Shown one piece after another: positions 12,896-25,581 of a DNA stretch of 64,000 nucleotides (positions are counted from its first letter, which is position 1; the number at the start of each line of letters is the position of its first letter). The notes beneath the pieces are model-generated. The model had not been told where the DNA came from. It saw nothing but the letters and a program-made list of their open reading frames with translations, and made no database searches. The translations under genes were made by a program, and so were the position numbers. The stretch is from Valencia hispanica (Eukaryota; Chordata; Actinopteri; Cyprinodontiformes; Valenciidae): assembly GCA_963556495.2 (NCBI GenBank), contig OY747713.1, forward strand, positions 890,899-954,898, written 5' to 3'.

Positions 12896-13246
12896 CTCCT
12901 GTATACTTGGAATTTGTAATCAGTCGGCATATCCACGGTGAGCGTCGGGACGTAGGAACAATCTAAAGACGCAATATGCGTCATTTCCGATTCTTCTTCC
13001 TGTATCCAAAGACAAGAACAGCAGCAGATAATGAATAGTTTGTGTTTTGGTGCTGGAACTGACCCACCAGCAGCAGTTTTCTTCCCTATAAAAGCACGGG
13101 GGCTTTTCTATTTGCATACAAGAAGTTCCTCTACTCAAAAGACCAAGATTCCTGGCAAGTAGAACATCCGCAGAACACAAATCAATGTTCCCTTTGATGG
13201 GGATATGCCGATACGCGTTTACATGACCAAATATTCAGGAACAGAA
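12896..13246. other. Spacer between the two giant arrays, with inverted 11-bp ends
   Basis: This 350-bp non-repetitive island separates the two minisatellites. It contains a perfect inverted repeat: tcggcatatcc at 12,924-12,934 and its complement at 13,201-13,211. Inside are a TATAAA-like box near 13,087 and an octamer-like atttgcat near 13,110. It could be a small MITE or an old promoter-bearing fragment. There is no convincing open frame, and no target-site duplication is visible. Confidence 0.5.
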
Positions 13247-16200
13247 AAACCTTGGACCTAAACGGGGTGTACTTTCTTTGTCTGATGAAACCTTGGACCT
13301 AAACGGGGTGTACTGTCTCTGTCTGATGAAACCTTGGATCTAAACGGGGTGTACTTTCTTTGTCTGATGAAACCTTGGACCTAAACGGGGTGTACTGTCT
13401 TTGTCTGATGAAACCTTGGATCTAAACGGGGTGTACTTTCTTTGTCTGATGAAACCTTGGATCTAAACGGGGTGTACTTTCTTTGTCTGATGACACCTTG
13501 GACCTAAACGGGGTGTACTTTCTTTGTCTGATGAAACCTTGGACCTAAACGGGGTGTACTTTCTTTGTCTGATGAAACCTTGGATCTAAACAAGGTGTAA
13601 TTTCTTTGTCTGATGAAACCTTGGATCTAAACGGGGTGTACTTTCTTTGTCTGATGAAACCTTGGACCTAAACGGGGTGTACTTTCTTTGTCTGATGAAA
13701 CCTTGGACCTAAACGGGGTGTACTGTCTTTGTCTGATGAAACCTTGGACCTAAACGGGGTGTACTGTCTTTGTCTGATGAAACCTTGGACCTAAACGGGG
13801 TGTACTTTCTTTGTCTGATGAAACCTTGGACCTAAACGGGGTGTACTGTCTCTGTCTGATGAAACCGTGGACCTAAACGGGGTGTACTGTCTTTGTCTGA
13901 TGAAACCTTGGACCTAAACGGGGTGTACTTTCTTTGTCTGATGAAACCTTGGACCTAAACGGGGTGTACTTTCTTTGTCTGATGAAACCTTGGACCTAAA
14001 CGGGGTGTACTGTCTCTGTCTGATGAAACCTTGGATCTAAACGGGGTGTACTTTCTTTGTCTGATGAAACCTTGGATCTAAACGGGGTGTACTTTCTTTG
14101 TCTGATGAAACCTTGGACCTAAACGGGGTGTACTGTCTTTGTCTGATGAAACCTTGGACCTAAACGGGGTGTACTTTCTTTGTCTGATGAAACCGTGGAC
14201 CTAAACGGGGTGTACTGTCTTTGTCTGATGAAACCTTGGACCTAAACGGGGTGTACTTTCTTTGTCTGATGAAACCTTGGACCTAAACGGGGTGTACTTT
14301 CTTTGTCTGATGAAACCTTGGACCTAAACGGGGTGTACTGTCTCTGTCTGATGAAACCTTGGATCTAAACGGGGTGTACTTTCTTTGTCTGATGAAACCT
14401 TGGATCTAAACGGGGTGTACTTTCTTTGTCTGATGAAACCTTGGACCTAAACGGGGTGTACTTTCTTTGTCTGATGAAACCTTGGACCTCAACGGGGTGT
14501 ACTTTCTTTGTCTGATGAAACCTTGGACCTAAACGGGGTGTACTGTCTTTGTCTGATGAAACCTTGGACCTAAACGGGGTGTACTTTCTTTGTCTGATGA
14601 AACCTTGGACCTAAACGGGGTGTACTGTCTTTGTCTGATGAAACCTTGGACCTAAACGGGGTGTACTTTCTTTGTCTGATGAAATCTTGGACCTAAACGG
14701 GGTGTACTCTTTGTCTGATGAAACCTTGGACCTAAACGGGGTGTACTGTCTTTGTCTGATGAAACCTTGGACCTAAACGGGGTGTACTTTCTTTGTCTGA
14801 TGAAACCTTGGACCTAAACGGGGTGTACTTTCTTTGTCTGATGAAACCTTGGACCTAAACGGGGTGTACTGTCTTTGTCTGATGAAACCTTGGACCTAAA
14901 CGGGGTGTACTTTCTTTGTCTGATGAAATCTTGGACCTAAACGGGGTGTACTCTTTGTCTGATGAAACCTTGGACCTAAACGGGGTGTACTGTCTTTGTC
15001 TGATGAAACCTTGGACCTAAATGGGGTGTACTGTCTTTGTCTGATGAAACCTTGGACCTAAACGGGGTGTACTTTCTTTGTCTGATGAAATCTTGGACCT
15101 AAACGGGGTGTACTCTTTGTCTGATGAAACCTTGGACCTAAACGGGGTGTACTGTCTTTGTCTGATGAAACCTTGGACCTAAACGGGGTGTACTTTCTTT
15201 GTCTGATGAAACCTTGGACCTAAACGGGGTGTACTGTCTTTGTCTGATGAAACCTTGGACCTAAACGGGGTGTACTGTCTTTGTCTGATGAAACCGTGGA
15301 TCTAAACGGGGTGTACTTTCTTTGTCTGATGAAATCTTGGACCTAAACGGGGTGTACTGTCTTTGTCTGATGAAACCTTGGACCTAAACGGGGTGTACTG
15401 TCTTTGTCTGATGAAACCGTGGATCTAAACGGGGTGTACTGTCTTTGTCTGATGAAACCTTGGACCTAAACGGGGTGTACTTTCTTTGTCTGATGAAACC
15501 TTGGACCTCAACGGGGTGTACTTTCTTTGTCTGATGAAACCTTGGACCTAAACGGGGTGTACTGTCTTTGTCTGATGAAACCTTGGACCTAAACGGGGTG
15601 TACTTTCTTTGTCTGATGAAACCTTGGACCTAAACGGGGTGTACTTTCTTTGTCTGATGAAACCTTGGACCTAAACGGGGTGTACTGTCTTTGTCTGATG
15701 AAACCTTGGACCTAAACGGGGTGTACTTTCTTTGTCTGATGAAACCTTGGACCTAAACGGGGTGTACTTTCTTTGTCTGATGAAACCTTGGACCTAAACG
15801 GGGTGTACTGTCTTTGTCTGATGAAACCTTGGACCTAAACGGGGTGTGCTGTCTTTGTCTGATGAAACCTTGGACCTAAACGGGGTGTGCTGTCTTTGTC
15901 TGATGAAACCTTGGACCTAAACGGGGTGTACTCTTTGTCTGATGAAACCTTGGACCTAAACGGGGTGTACTGTCTTTGTCTGATGAAACCTTGGACCTAA
16001 ACGGGGTGTACTGTCTTTGTCTGATGAAACCTTGGACCTAAACGGGGTGTACTTTCTTTGTCTGATGAAATCTTGGACCTAAACGGGGTGTACTCTTTGT
16101 CTGATGAAACCTTGGACCTAAACGGGGTGTACTGTCTTTGTCTGATGAAACCTTGGACCTAAACGGGGTGTACTTTCTTTGTCTGATGAAACCTTGGACC

Positions 16201-19200
16201 TAAACGGGGTGTACTTTCTTTGTCTGATGAAACCTTGGACCTAAACGGGGTGTACTGTCTTTGTCTGATGAAACCTTGGACCTAAACGGGGTGTACTTTC
16301 TTTGTCTGATGAAATCTTGGACCTAAACGGGGTGTACTCTTTGTCTGATGAAACCTTGGACCTAAACGGGGTGTACTGTCTTTGTCTGATGAAACCTTGG
16401 ACCTAAACGGGGTGTACTGTCTTTGTCTGATGAAACCTTGGACCTAAACGGGGTGTACTTTCTTTGTCTGATGAAATCTTGGACCTAAACGGGGTGTACT
16501 CTTTGTCTGATGAAACCTTGGACCTAAACGGGGTGTACTTTCTTTGTCTGATGAAACCTTGGACCTAAACGGGGTGTACTGTCTTTGTCTGATGAAACCT
16601 TGGACCTAAACGGGGTGTACTGTCTTTGTCTGATGAAACCGTGGATCTAAACGGGGTGTACTTTCTTTGTCTGATGAAATCTTGGACCTAAACGGGGTGT
16701 ACTGTCTTTGTCTGATGAAACCTTGGACCTAAACGGGGTGTACTGTCTTTGTCTGATGAAACCGTGGATCTAAACGGGGTGTACTGTCTTTGTCTGATGA
16801 AACCTTGGACCTAAACGGGGTGTACTTTCTATGTCTGATGAAACCTTGGACCTAAACGGGGTGTACTTTCTTTGTCTGATGAAACCTTGGATCTAAACAA
16901 GGTGTAATTTCTTTGTCTGATGAAACCTTGGATCTAAACGGGGTGTACTTTCTTTGTCTGATGAAACCTTGGACCTAAACGGGGTGTACTTTCTTTGTCT
17001 GATGAAACCTTGGATCTAAACAAGGTGTAATTTCTTTGTCTGATGAAACCTTGGATCTAAACGGGGTGTACTTTCTTTGTCTGATGAAACCTTGGACCTA
17101 AACGGGGTGTACTTTCTTTGTCTGATGAAACCTTGGACCTAAACGGGGTGTACTGTCTTTGTCTGATGAAACCTTGGATCTAAACGGGGTGTACTGTCTT
17201 TGTCTGATGAAACCTTGGATCTAAACGGGGTGTACTTTCTTTGTCTGATGAAACCTTGGACCTAAACGGGGTGTACTTTCTTTGTCTGATGAAACCTTGG
17301 ATCTAAACAAGGTGTAATTTCTTTGTCTGATGAAACCTTGGATCTAAACGGGGTGTACTTTCTTTGTCTGATGAAACCTTGGATCTAAACGGGGTGTACT
17401 GTCTTTGTCTGATGAAACCTTGGATCTAAACGGGGTGTACTTTCTTTGTCTGAAGAAACCTTGGACCTAAACGGGGTGTACTTTCTTTGTCTGATGAAAC
17501 CTTGGATCTAAACAAGGTGTAATTTCTTTGTCTGATGAAACCTTGGATCTAAACGGGGTGTACTTTCTTTGTCTGATGAAACCTTGGACCTAAACGGGGT
17601 GTACTTTCTTTGTCTGATGAAACCTTGGACCTAAACGGGGTGTACTGTCTTTGTCTGATGAAACCTTGGACCTAAACGGGGTGTACTTTCTTTGTCTGAT
17701 GAAACCGTGGACCTAAACGGGGTGTACTTTCTTTGTCTGATGAAACCTTGGATCTAAACGGGGTGTACTGTCTCTGTCTGATGAAACCTTGGATCTAAAC
17801 GGGGTGTACTTTCTTTGTCTGATGAAACCTTGGATCTAAACGGGGTGTACTTTCTTTGTCTGATGACACCTTGGACCTAAACGGGGTGTACTGTCTTTGT
17901 CTGATGAAACCTTGGACCTAAACGGGGTGTACTTTCTTTGTCTGATGAAATCTTGGACCTAAACGGGGTGTACTCTTTGTCTGATGAAACCTTGTACCTA
18001 AACGGGGTGTACTGTCTTTGTCTGATGAAACCTTGGACCTAAACGGGGTGTACTTTCTTTGTCTGATGAAACCTTGGACCTAAACGGGGTGTACTTTCTT
18101 TGTCTGATGAAACCTTGGACCTAAACGGGGTGTACTTTCTTTGTCTGATGAAACCTTGGACCTAAACGGGGTGTACTTTCTATGTCTGATGAAACCTTGG
18201 ATCTAAACGGGGTGTACTTTCTTTGTCTGATGAAACCTTGGACCTAAACGGGGTGTACTTTCTATGTCTGATGAAACCTTGGACCTAAACGGGGTGTACT
18301 GTCTTTGTCTGATGAAACCTTGGACCTAAACGAGGTGTAATTTCTTTGTCTGATGAAACCTTGGATCTAAACGGGGTGTACTTTCTTTGTCTGATGAAAC
18401 CTTGGACCTAAACGGGGTGTACTGTCTTTGTCTGATGAAACCTTGGACCTAAACGGGGTGTACTTTCTTTGTCTGATGAAACCTTGGACCTAAACGGGGT
18501 GTACTTTCTATGTCTGATGAAACCTTGGACCTAAACGAGGTGTAATTTCTTTGTCTGATGAAACCTTGGATCTAAACGGGGTGTACTGTCTTTGTCTGAT
18601 GAAACCTTGGACCTAAACGGGGTGTACTTTCTTTGTCTGATGAAACCTTGGATCTAAACGGGGTGTACTGTCTTTGTCTGATGAAACCTTGGACCTAAAC
18701 GGGGTGTACTGTCTCTGTCTGATGAAACCTTGGACCTAAACGGGGTGTACTCTCTGTCTGATGAAACCTTGGACCTAAACGGGGTGTACTTTCTTTGTCT
18801 GATGAAACCTTGGACCTAAACGGGGTGTACTGTCTCTGTCTGATGAAACCTTGGACCTAAACGGGGTGTACTTTCTTTGTCTGATGAAACCGTGGACCTA
18901 AACGGGGTGTACTCTCTGTCTGATGAAACCTTGGACCTAAACGGGGTGTACTGTCTTTGTCTGATGAAACCTTGGACCTAAACGGGGTGTACTGTCTCTG
19001 TCTGATGAAACCTTGGACCTAAACGGGGTGTACTGTCTTTGTCTGATGAAACCTTGGACCTAAACGGGGTGTACTGTCTTTGTCTGATGAAACCTTGGAC
19101 CTAAACGGGGTGTACTGTCTTTGTCTGATGAAACCTTGGACCTAAACGGGGTGTACTTTCTTTGTCTGATGAAACCTTGGACCTAAACGGGGTGTACTGT

Positions 19201-22200
19201 CTTTGTCTGATGAAACCTTGGACCTAAACGGGGTGTACTGTCTTTGTCTGATGAAACCTTGGATCTAAACGGGGTGTACTTTCTTTGTCTGATGAAACCT
19301 TGGATCTAAACGGGGTGTACTGTCTTTGTCTGATGAAACCTTGGATCTAAACGGGGTGTACTGTCTTTGTCTGATGAAACCTTGGACCTAAACGGGGTGT
19401 ACTTTCTTTGTCTGATGAAACCTTGGACCTAAACGGGGTGTACTGTCTTTGTCTGATGAAACCTTGGATCTAAACGGGGTGTACTGTCTTTGTCTGATGA
19501 AACCTTGGACCTAAACGGGGTGTACTTTCTTTGTCTGATGAAACCTTGGATCTAAACGGGGTGTACTGTCTTTGTCTGATGAAACCTTGGATCTAAACGG
19601 GGTGTACTGTCTTTGTCTGATGAAACCTTGGATCTAAACGGGGTGTACTGTCTTTGTCTGATGAAACCTTGGACTTAAACGGGGTGTACTTTCTTTGTCT
19701 GATGAAACCTTGGATCTAAACGGGGTGTACTGTCTTTGTCTGATGAAACCTTGGACCTAAACGGGGTGTACTTTCTTTGTCTGATGAAACCTTGGACCTA
19801 AACGGGGTGTACTTTCTTTGTCTGATGAAACCTTGGATCTAAACGGGGTGTACTGTCTTTGTCTGATGAAACCTTGGACCTAAACGGGGTGTACTTTCTT
19901 TGTCTGATGAAACCTTGGACCTAAACGGGGTGTACTGTCTCTGTCTGATGAAACCGTGGACCTAAACGGGGTGTACTGTCTTTGTCTGATGAAACCGTGG
20001 ACCTAAACGGGGTGTACTTTCTTTGTCTGATGAAACCTTGGACCTAAACGGGGTGTACTGTCTCTGTCTGATGAAACCGTGGACCTAAACGGGGTGTACT
20101 TTCTTTGTCTGATGAAACCTTGGATCTAAACGGGGTGTACTGTCTTTGTCTGATGAAACCTTGGACCTAAACGGGGTGTACTTTCTTTGTCTGATGAAAC
20201 CTTGGACCTAAACGGGGTGTACTGTCTCTGTCTGATGAAACCGTGGACCTAAACGGGGTGTACTTTCTTTGTCTGATGAAACCTTGGACCTAAACGGGGT
20301 GTACTGTCTTTGTCTGATGAAACCGTGGACCTAAACGGGGTGTACTTTCTTTGTCTGATGAAACCTTGGACCTAAACGGGGTGTACTGTCTCTGTCTGAT
20401 GAAACCGTGGACCTAAACGGGGTGTACTTTCTTTGTCTGATGAAACCTTGGATCTAAACGGGGTGTACTGTCTTTGTCTGATGAAACCTTGGACCTAAAC
20501 GGGGTGTACTTTCTTTGTCTGATGAAACCTTGGACCTAAACGGGGTGTACTGTCTCTGTCTGATGAAACCGTGGACCTAAACGGGGTGTACTTTCTTTGT
20601 CTGATGAAACCTTGGACCTAAACGGGGTGTACTGTCTTTGTCTGATGAAACCTTGGACCTAAACGGGGTGTACTGTCTTTGTCTGATGAAACCTTGGACC
20701 TAAACGGGGTGTACTGTCTTTGTCTGATGAAACCTTGGACCTAAACGGGGTGTACTGTCTTTGTCTGATGAAACCTTGGACCTAAACGGGGTGTACTTTC
20801 TTTGTCTGATGAAACCTTGGACCTAAACGGGGTGTACTGTCTTTGTCTGATGAAACCTTGGACCTAAACGGGGTGTACTGTCTTTGTCTGATGAAACCGT
20901 GGACCTAAACGGGGTGTACTTTCTTTGTCTGATGAAACCTTGGACCTAAACGGGGTGTACTGTCTTTGTCTGATGAAACCGTGGACCTAAACGGGGTGTA
21001 CTTTCTTTGTCTGATGAAACCTTGGATCTAAACGGGGTGTACTGTCTTTGTCTGATGAAACCTTGGACCTAAATGGGGTGTACTGTCTTTGTCTGATGAA
21101 ACCTTGGACCTAAACGGGGTGTACTTTCTTTGTCTGATGAAACCTTGGATCTAAACGGGGTGTACTGTCTTTGTCTGATGAAACCTTGGACCTAAACGGG
21201 GTGTACTTTCTTTGTCTGATGAAACCTTGGACCTAAACGGGGTGTACTGTCTCTGTCTGATGAAACCTTGGACCTAAACGGGGTGTACTGTCTTTGTCTG
21301 ATGAAACCTTGGACCTAAACGGGGTGTACTGTCTTTGTCTGATGAAACCTTGGACCTAAACGGGGTGTACTTTCTTTGTCTGATGAAACCTTGGACCTAA
21401 ACGGGGTGTACTGTCTTTGTCTGATGAAACCGTGGACCTAAACGGGGTGTACTTTCTTTGTCTGATGAAACCTTGGACCTAAACGGGGTGTACTGTCTCT
21501 GTCTGATGAAACCGTGGACCTAAACGGGGTGTACTTTCTTTGTCTGATGAAACCTTGGACCTAAACGGGGTGTACTGTCTTTGTCTGATGAAACCGTGGA
21601 CCTAAACGGGGTGTACTTTCTTTGTCTGATGAAACCTTGGACCTAAACGGGGTGTACTGTCTTTGTCTGATGAAACCTTGGACCTAAACGGGGTGTACTT
21701 TCTTTGTCTGATGAAACCTTGGACCTAAACGGGGTGTACTGTCTTTGTCTGATGAAACCGTGGACCTAAACGGGGTGTACTTTCTTTGTCTGATGAAACC
21801 TTGGACCTAAACGGGGTGTACTTTCTTTGTCTGATGAAACCTTGGATCTAAACGGGGTGTACTGTCTTTGTCTGATGAAACCTTGGACTTAAACGGGGTG
21901 TACTTTCTTTGTCTGATGAAACCTTGGATCTAAACGGGGTGTACTGTCTCTGTCTGATGAAACCTTGGACCTAAACGGGGTGTACTTTCTTTGTCTGATG
22001 AAACCTTGGATCTAAACGGGGTGTACTGTCTCTGTCTGATGAAACCGTGGACCTAAACGGGGTGTACTTTCTTTGTCTGATGAAACCTTGGATCTAAACG
22101 GGGTGTACTGTCTTTGTCTGATGAAACCTTGGACCTAAACGGGGTGTACTTTCTTTGTCTGATGAAACCTTGGACCTAAACGGGGTGTACTTTCTTTGTC

Positions 22201-22329
22201 TGATGAAACCTTGGATCTAAACGGGGTGTACTGTCTTTGTCTGATGAAACCTTGGACCTAAACGGAGTGTACTTTCTTTGTCTGATGAAACCTTGGACCT
22301 AAACGGGGTGTACTGTCTTTGTCTGATGA
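13247..22329 (+). repeat. Giant minisatellite 2 in TRHR intron (41-bp family)
   Basis: About 9.1 kb, or roughly 220 head-to-tail copies, of a 41-bp unit that runs from accttggacctaaacgg to ctttgtctgatgaa. Identity between units is very high. Variation is confined to a few positions: ggacct/ggatct, ccttgg/ccgtgg, and tactttctttg/tactgtctttg/tactgtctctg. There is a 2-bp-shorter form (tactctttg, 39 bp) and a rare aacaaggtgtaa form. Every unit has stops in the forward frames, so nothing is coded. The array ends 48 bases before the acceptor of TRHR coding exon 2. Confidence 0.98.
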
Positions 22330-22377
22330 CTGCATGTTAAAGCTGAGCTCTTTCCTGTGTCTCCTCGCTGCCTGCAG

Positions 22378-22788
22378 GTGACGAAGATGCTGGCGGTGGT
22401 GGTGATCCTCTTCGCCGTGCTCTGGATGCCGTACCGGACTCTGGTGGTGGTTAACTCCTTCCTGGACCGGCCCTACCTGGACAACTGGTTCATCCTGTTC
22501 TGTAAGATCTGCATCTACCTGAACAGCGCCATCAACCCGGTCATCTACAACGCCATGTCGCAGAAGTTCCGCGCCGCTTTCCGTAAGATCTGCCGCTGCG
22601 TGGCGAAGGGCTCGGACAAACCGGCGGCCTACAGCGTGGCGCTCACCTACAGCGCCGTCAAGGACACTTCGCTGCTGGAAAGCACGGATCGCTTCACCAC
22701 GGAGCTGGAGGAGCTCACCGTCACAGACGAGCTGCTGTCGGATCAGAAGATGATGTTCTCTGACAAGGTGACCTTCAGTCATGACTGA
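22378..22788 (+). CDS. trhr: Thyrotropin-releasing hormone receptor, coding exon 2 (residues 269-404)
   Basis: After an acceptor ending ctgcctgcag, the frame continues with [13 protein letters not shown], the start of TM6, which is nearly identical to the mammalian receptor. It carries W284-M-P-Y287-R288 (human Tyr282/Arg283), TM7 with NPVIY at 321-325, and the two juxtamembrane cysteines C340 and C342, palmitoylated in the mammalian receptor. A Ser/Thr-rich tail follows and ends at TGA. The joined protein is 404 aa against about 398 in human. One oddity is Lys311, where mammals have the TRH-binding Arg306. The coding sequence is GC-rich and intact, in sharp contrast to the repeat array that ends about 50 bases upstream of the exon. 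Confidence 0.96.
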   Translation: MTKMLAVVVILFAVLWMPYRTLVVVNSFLDRPYLDNWFILFCKICIYLNSAINPVIYNAMSQKFRAAFRKICRCVAKGSDKPAAYSVALTYSAVKDTSLLESTDRFTTELEELTVTDELLSDQKMMFSDKVTFSHD

Positions 22789-25162
22789 GGTTGGTTTGAG
22801 GCCACCAAGGCGACTCGGTGAGTCTCCTGGGGGTTAAAGACCTACAGAGTGTTGCTTAATGGACTCCCTTAAGTGGGAATATTGTTTCCTGAGTGCCTGG
22901 TGACCTTTTTAAAGCCAGGCGGCTGCAGGTAGAGATGTAAACACAGATCACAGCCAGCGGAGCGTAATGAGAGAACACGATGCCAGACGTCGTAAAGCCA
23001 CGATAAGCGCCTTCATCACGCGGCTGTTATCATCATATCTGAGACCTGCCCACGTAAGGTGTTTGAGTCAACACAGCGTGACTGTGAGCACCCACTGCAA
23101 ATACGGCACGGCTCTCACATTTATGGAGCCATTCGGGGAATCAGGCTCGCACCTTCAAACACAAAAACAAGAGTCCTGCAGGACGACACCTTCAGTTTTC
23201 CCCTCGGCGCCCTGCGGTCGGACCCAGGCCACCCAAACCGATCAGGATCGGTACCGGGTTGGTGCATTTCACAGGAAACCCAACAGCCCATCCCTTAGCA
23301 CCCTCCTGACCTCTGACCCCTGCTGTCTTCAGGAACCTCTTCTAACCCAACAGAACCTTACACAGATCCAGTCTGAAGTGGCATCGTTGGGTTTCAGGAA
23401 AACTTGAACAATTCCAGCTCTTTCATGAACCAACTATCTACAGAAACACGGGCAGAACTTTCTGAATTCATTCTCCGTAGTGTGGGCATCTTCTCTACAT
23501 GATTTCCTGACTGATTCCACCTCCATTCAACAGGCAAATGATACAAATAGCTCAACAGAAGCTGGACGGTGGATCCGGTTCATGCAGACTTAGAGACAGA
23601 GGAGACGGTTTCTCCAATCAAGTCTGGAAACATCATAACAAATCTGGGATTTGATTCTTTTTTTCCTCCAGGAAATTTCCAGATGAAGATGAAAAAACTG
23701 TCAAGTTTCCAGAATCGTTTCCATCTCGTCTTCTGAAGGAAAAGAGTTTTCTGACGAAACTAATTGAACAAAGACGTCAAACATGGTTCCAGAATCAGGA
23801 GGATCAGAACCGTGTCCTGAAGAAGAACCAGCAGCATCCAGAGCAGATTAACTAGTAACTAAACACATTTCACCTGAGCTCCAGTTCAGAAGGTACCTGG
23901 AGAAGAAACAGTCTGATAACCGAGACCCAACCGGATGTACAACACGCCTTTCTGTTCCGAGAAGATTCCTGGAGGTTCTTCCTGTTTCCCGACCCACAGA
24001 AATATGGAAGCATGTTTAACCGTAACTTCCAGGAAATGTTTAAACCGGATCAGTTTTACCTCCGACGGCTCAGATCGGCCGCGAGCTCCAGCCTCCAGTT
24101 CTTTGTCTACAAGTTATTAACCTGTGAACAGAACCGGACCATTTCAGAATCACACAATAAATACACATAAAAACAACACAAAGTCTTCGGGTCAGGGGTC
24201 ACCATTTTGTTCCAAGACACTGACAGAGAAATGGTCCTGAAGGAAATCTGGTTCTAATCCCAGTTTGGGCCGGTTAACCCACAACGGGTGAACTCTGGGT
24301 TGACCATACTGGTTTATACTGGTTTTCCTCACTAGAGCATCACAGGTTTGGTGTTAAACTGGGACCAGCTTCCGTAGGTGAGGTCCAGCGGCCGGTTCTT
24401 ATGAACAGCTGAAACGGGCCAGTGAGAAGAAACGTCCCCAGTTTCAGCAGAAGCTTCTCGTTCTCTCAGACTCCCTGTAGTCACCGTTTACACTTCATCC
24501 ATGTGATTCAGAAACCATCATGCTGTGGGCTCTGTCCACCACATAGACATATATACTGTCCGTATATATATCTGTGTGTCCACCCAGGATACTATACTGT
24601 ACCCCACTCATTAAGCATTGTTGTTAGAATCAATCCTGCTGCTCAGAGAACCCTCCTCCTGCTGAAACTGTAAATCTGGGAGGTTTTTGCACCTTCAGAC
24701 ATTAAACAACCTGCAGCCACAACATGGAAACGACTGAGAGCTGCACCCTGACCCGGTCTGAGCGAGTCCAGCCGGGTCGTCGTCAGACGGTGCATCAACC
24801 CGGACACAGAAAGGATGGATGGACTGGTTGGGTCGTGGTGCACGGTTTATTCCGGTTTAACAAAGTTCTGGCTTCGTGTCTTTGGAACGATCCAATGTTC
24901 TGCTGCCAGCAGATAAACGAACCAAGCAGGATGTTTCTCTTCAGTGCTTCTTCGTGGTTTTATCTTTCTCTGAGCTGTCAGGACACCAGGAGACATTCTT
25001 CCAACACAATATCTGCTCAGTTGTTAAACCACTGAGACTCTGGATAAATTCTGTTCTGGTCCGTTCAGAACCCGGTCTGTTCATCTAATGTCATGCTTGT
25101 AAAAACTGAACTGCTCTTAGAAATGACACAAGTATTAGTTTAGAAACCGCTGAGAATAAAAG

Positions 25163-25581
25163 TGGGCCTGGTTGGGCCTGGTTGGGCCCGGTTGGGTCTG
25201 GTTTGGCCCGGTAGGGTCCGGTTGGGCCTGGTTGGGTCTGGTTTGGCCTGGTTGGGCCTGGTTGGGCCTGGTTGGGTCTGGTTGGGTCTGGTTGGGCCCG
25301 GTAGGGTCCGGATGGGCCTGGTTGGGCCCGGTTGGGTCTGGTTGGGTCTGGTTGGGTCTGGTTGGGCCCGTTAGGGTCTGGTTGGGCCCGGTTGGGCCCG
25401 GTTGGGTGTGGTTGGGCCCGGTAGGGTCCGGTTGGGCCTGGTTGGGCCCGGTTGGGTCTGGTTGGGCCTGGTTGGGTCCGGTTGGGCCCGGTCGGGCCTG
25501 GTTGGGTTTGGTTGGGCCCGGTTGGGCCTGGTTGGGTCTGGTTGGGCCTGGTTGGGCCTGGTTGGGCCCGGTTTGGCCCGG
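25163..25581 (+). repeat. G-rich 10-bp minisatellite
   Basis: About 42 copies of a 10-bp unit of the type ggttgggcct/ggttgggtct/ggttgggccc. The plus strand has closely spaced GG and GGG runs and could form G-quadruplexes. If the TRHR 3' UTR extends to 25,990, the array would be transcribed in its G-rich sense. Confidence 0.95.

Noticed and set aside
13247..22329. CRISPR-like array
   Set aside because: The repeats are contiguous without unique spacers, and the DNA is vertebrate.
13247..22329. Hammerhead ribozyme core (ctgatga ... gaaa) in the 41-bp unit
   Set aside because: CTGATGA and GAAA overlap in the same bases and no stem II or III can be drawn between them.
22258..22782. Minus-strand 174-codon frame over TRHR exon 2
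   Set aside because: Shadow of the receptor exon, partly extending into the 41-bp array.
22967..23407. 146-codon plus frame after TRHR
   Set aside because: No domain recognised, lies in the probable 3' UTR, and overlaps other short open frames.
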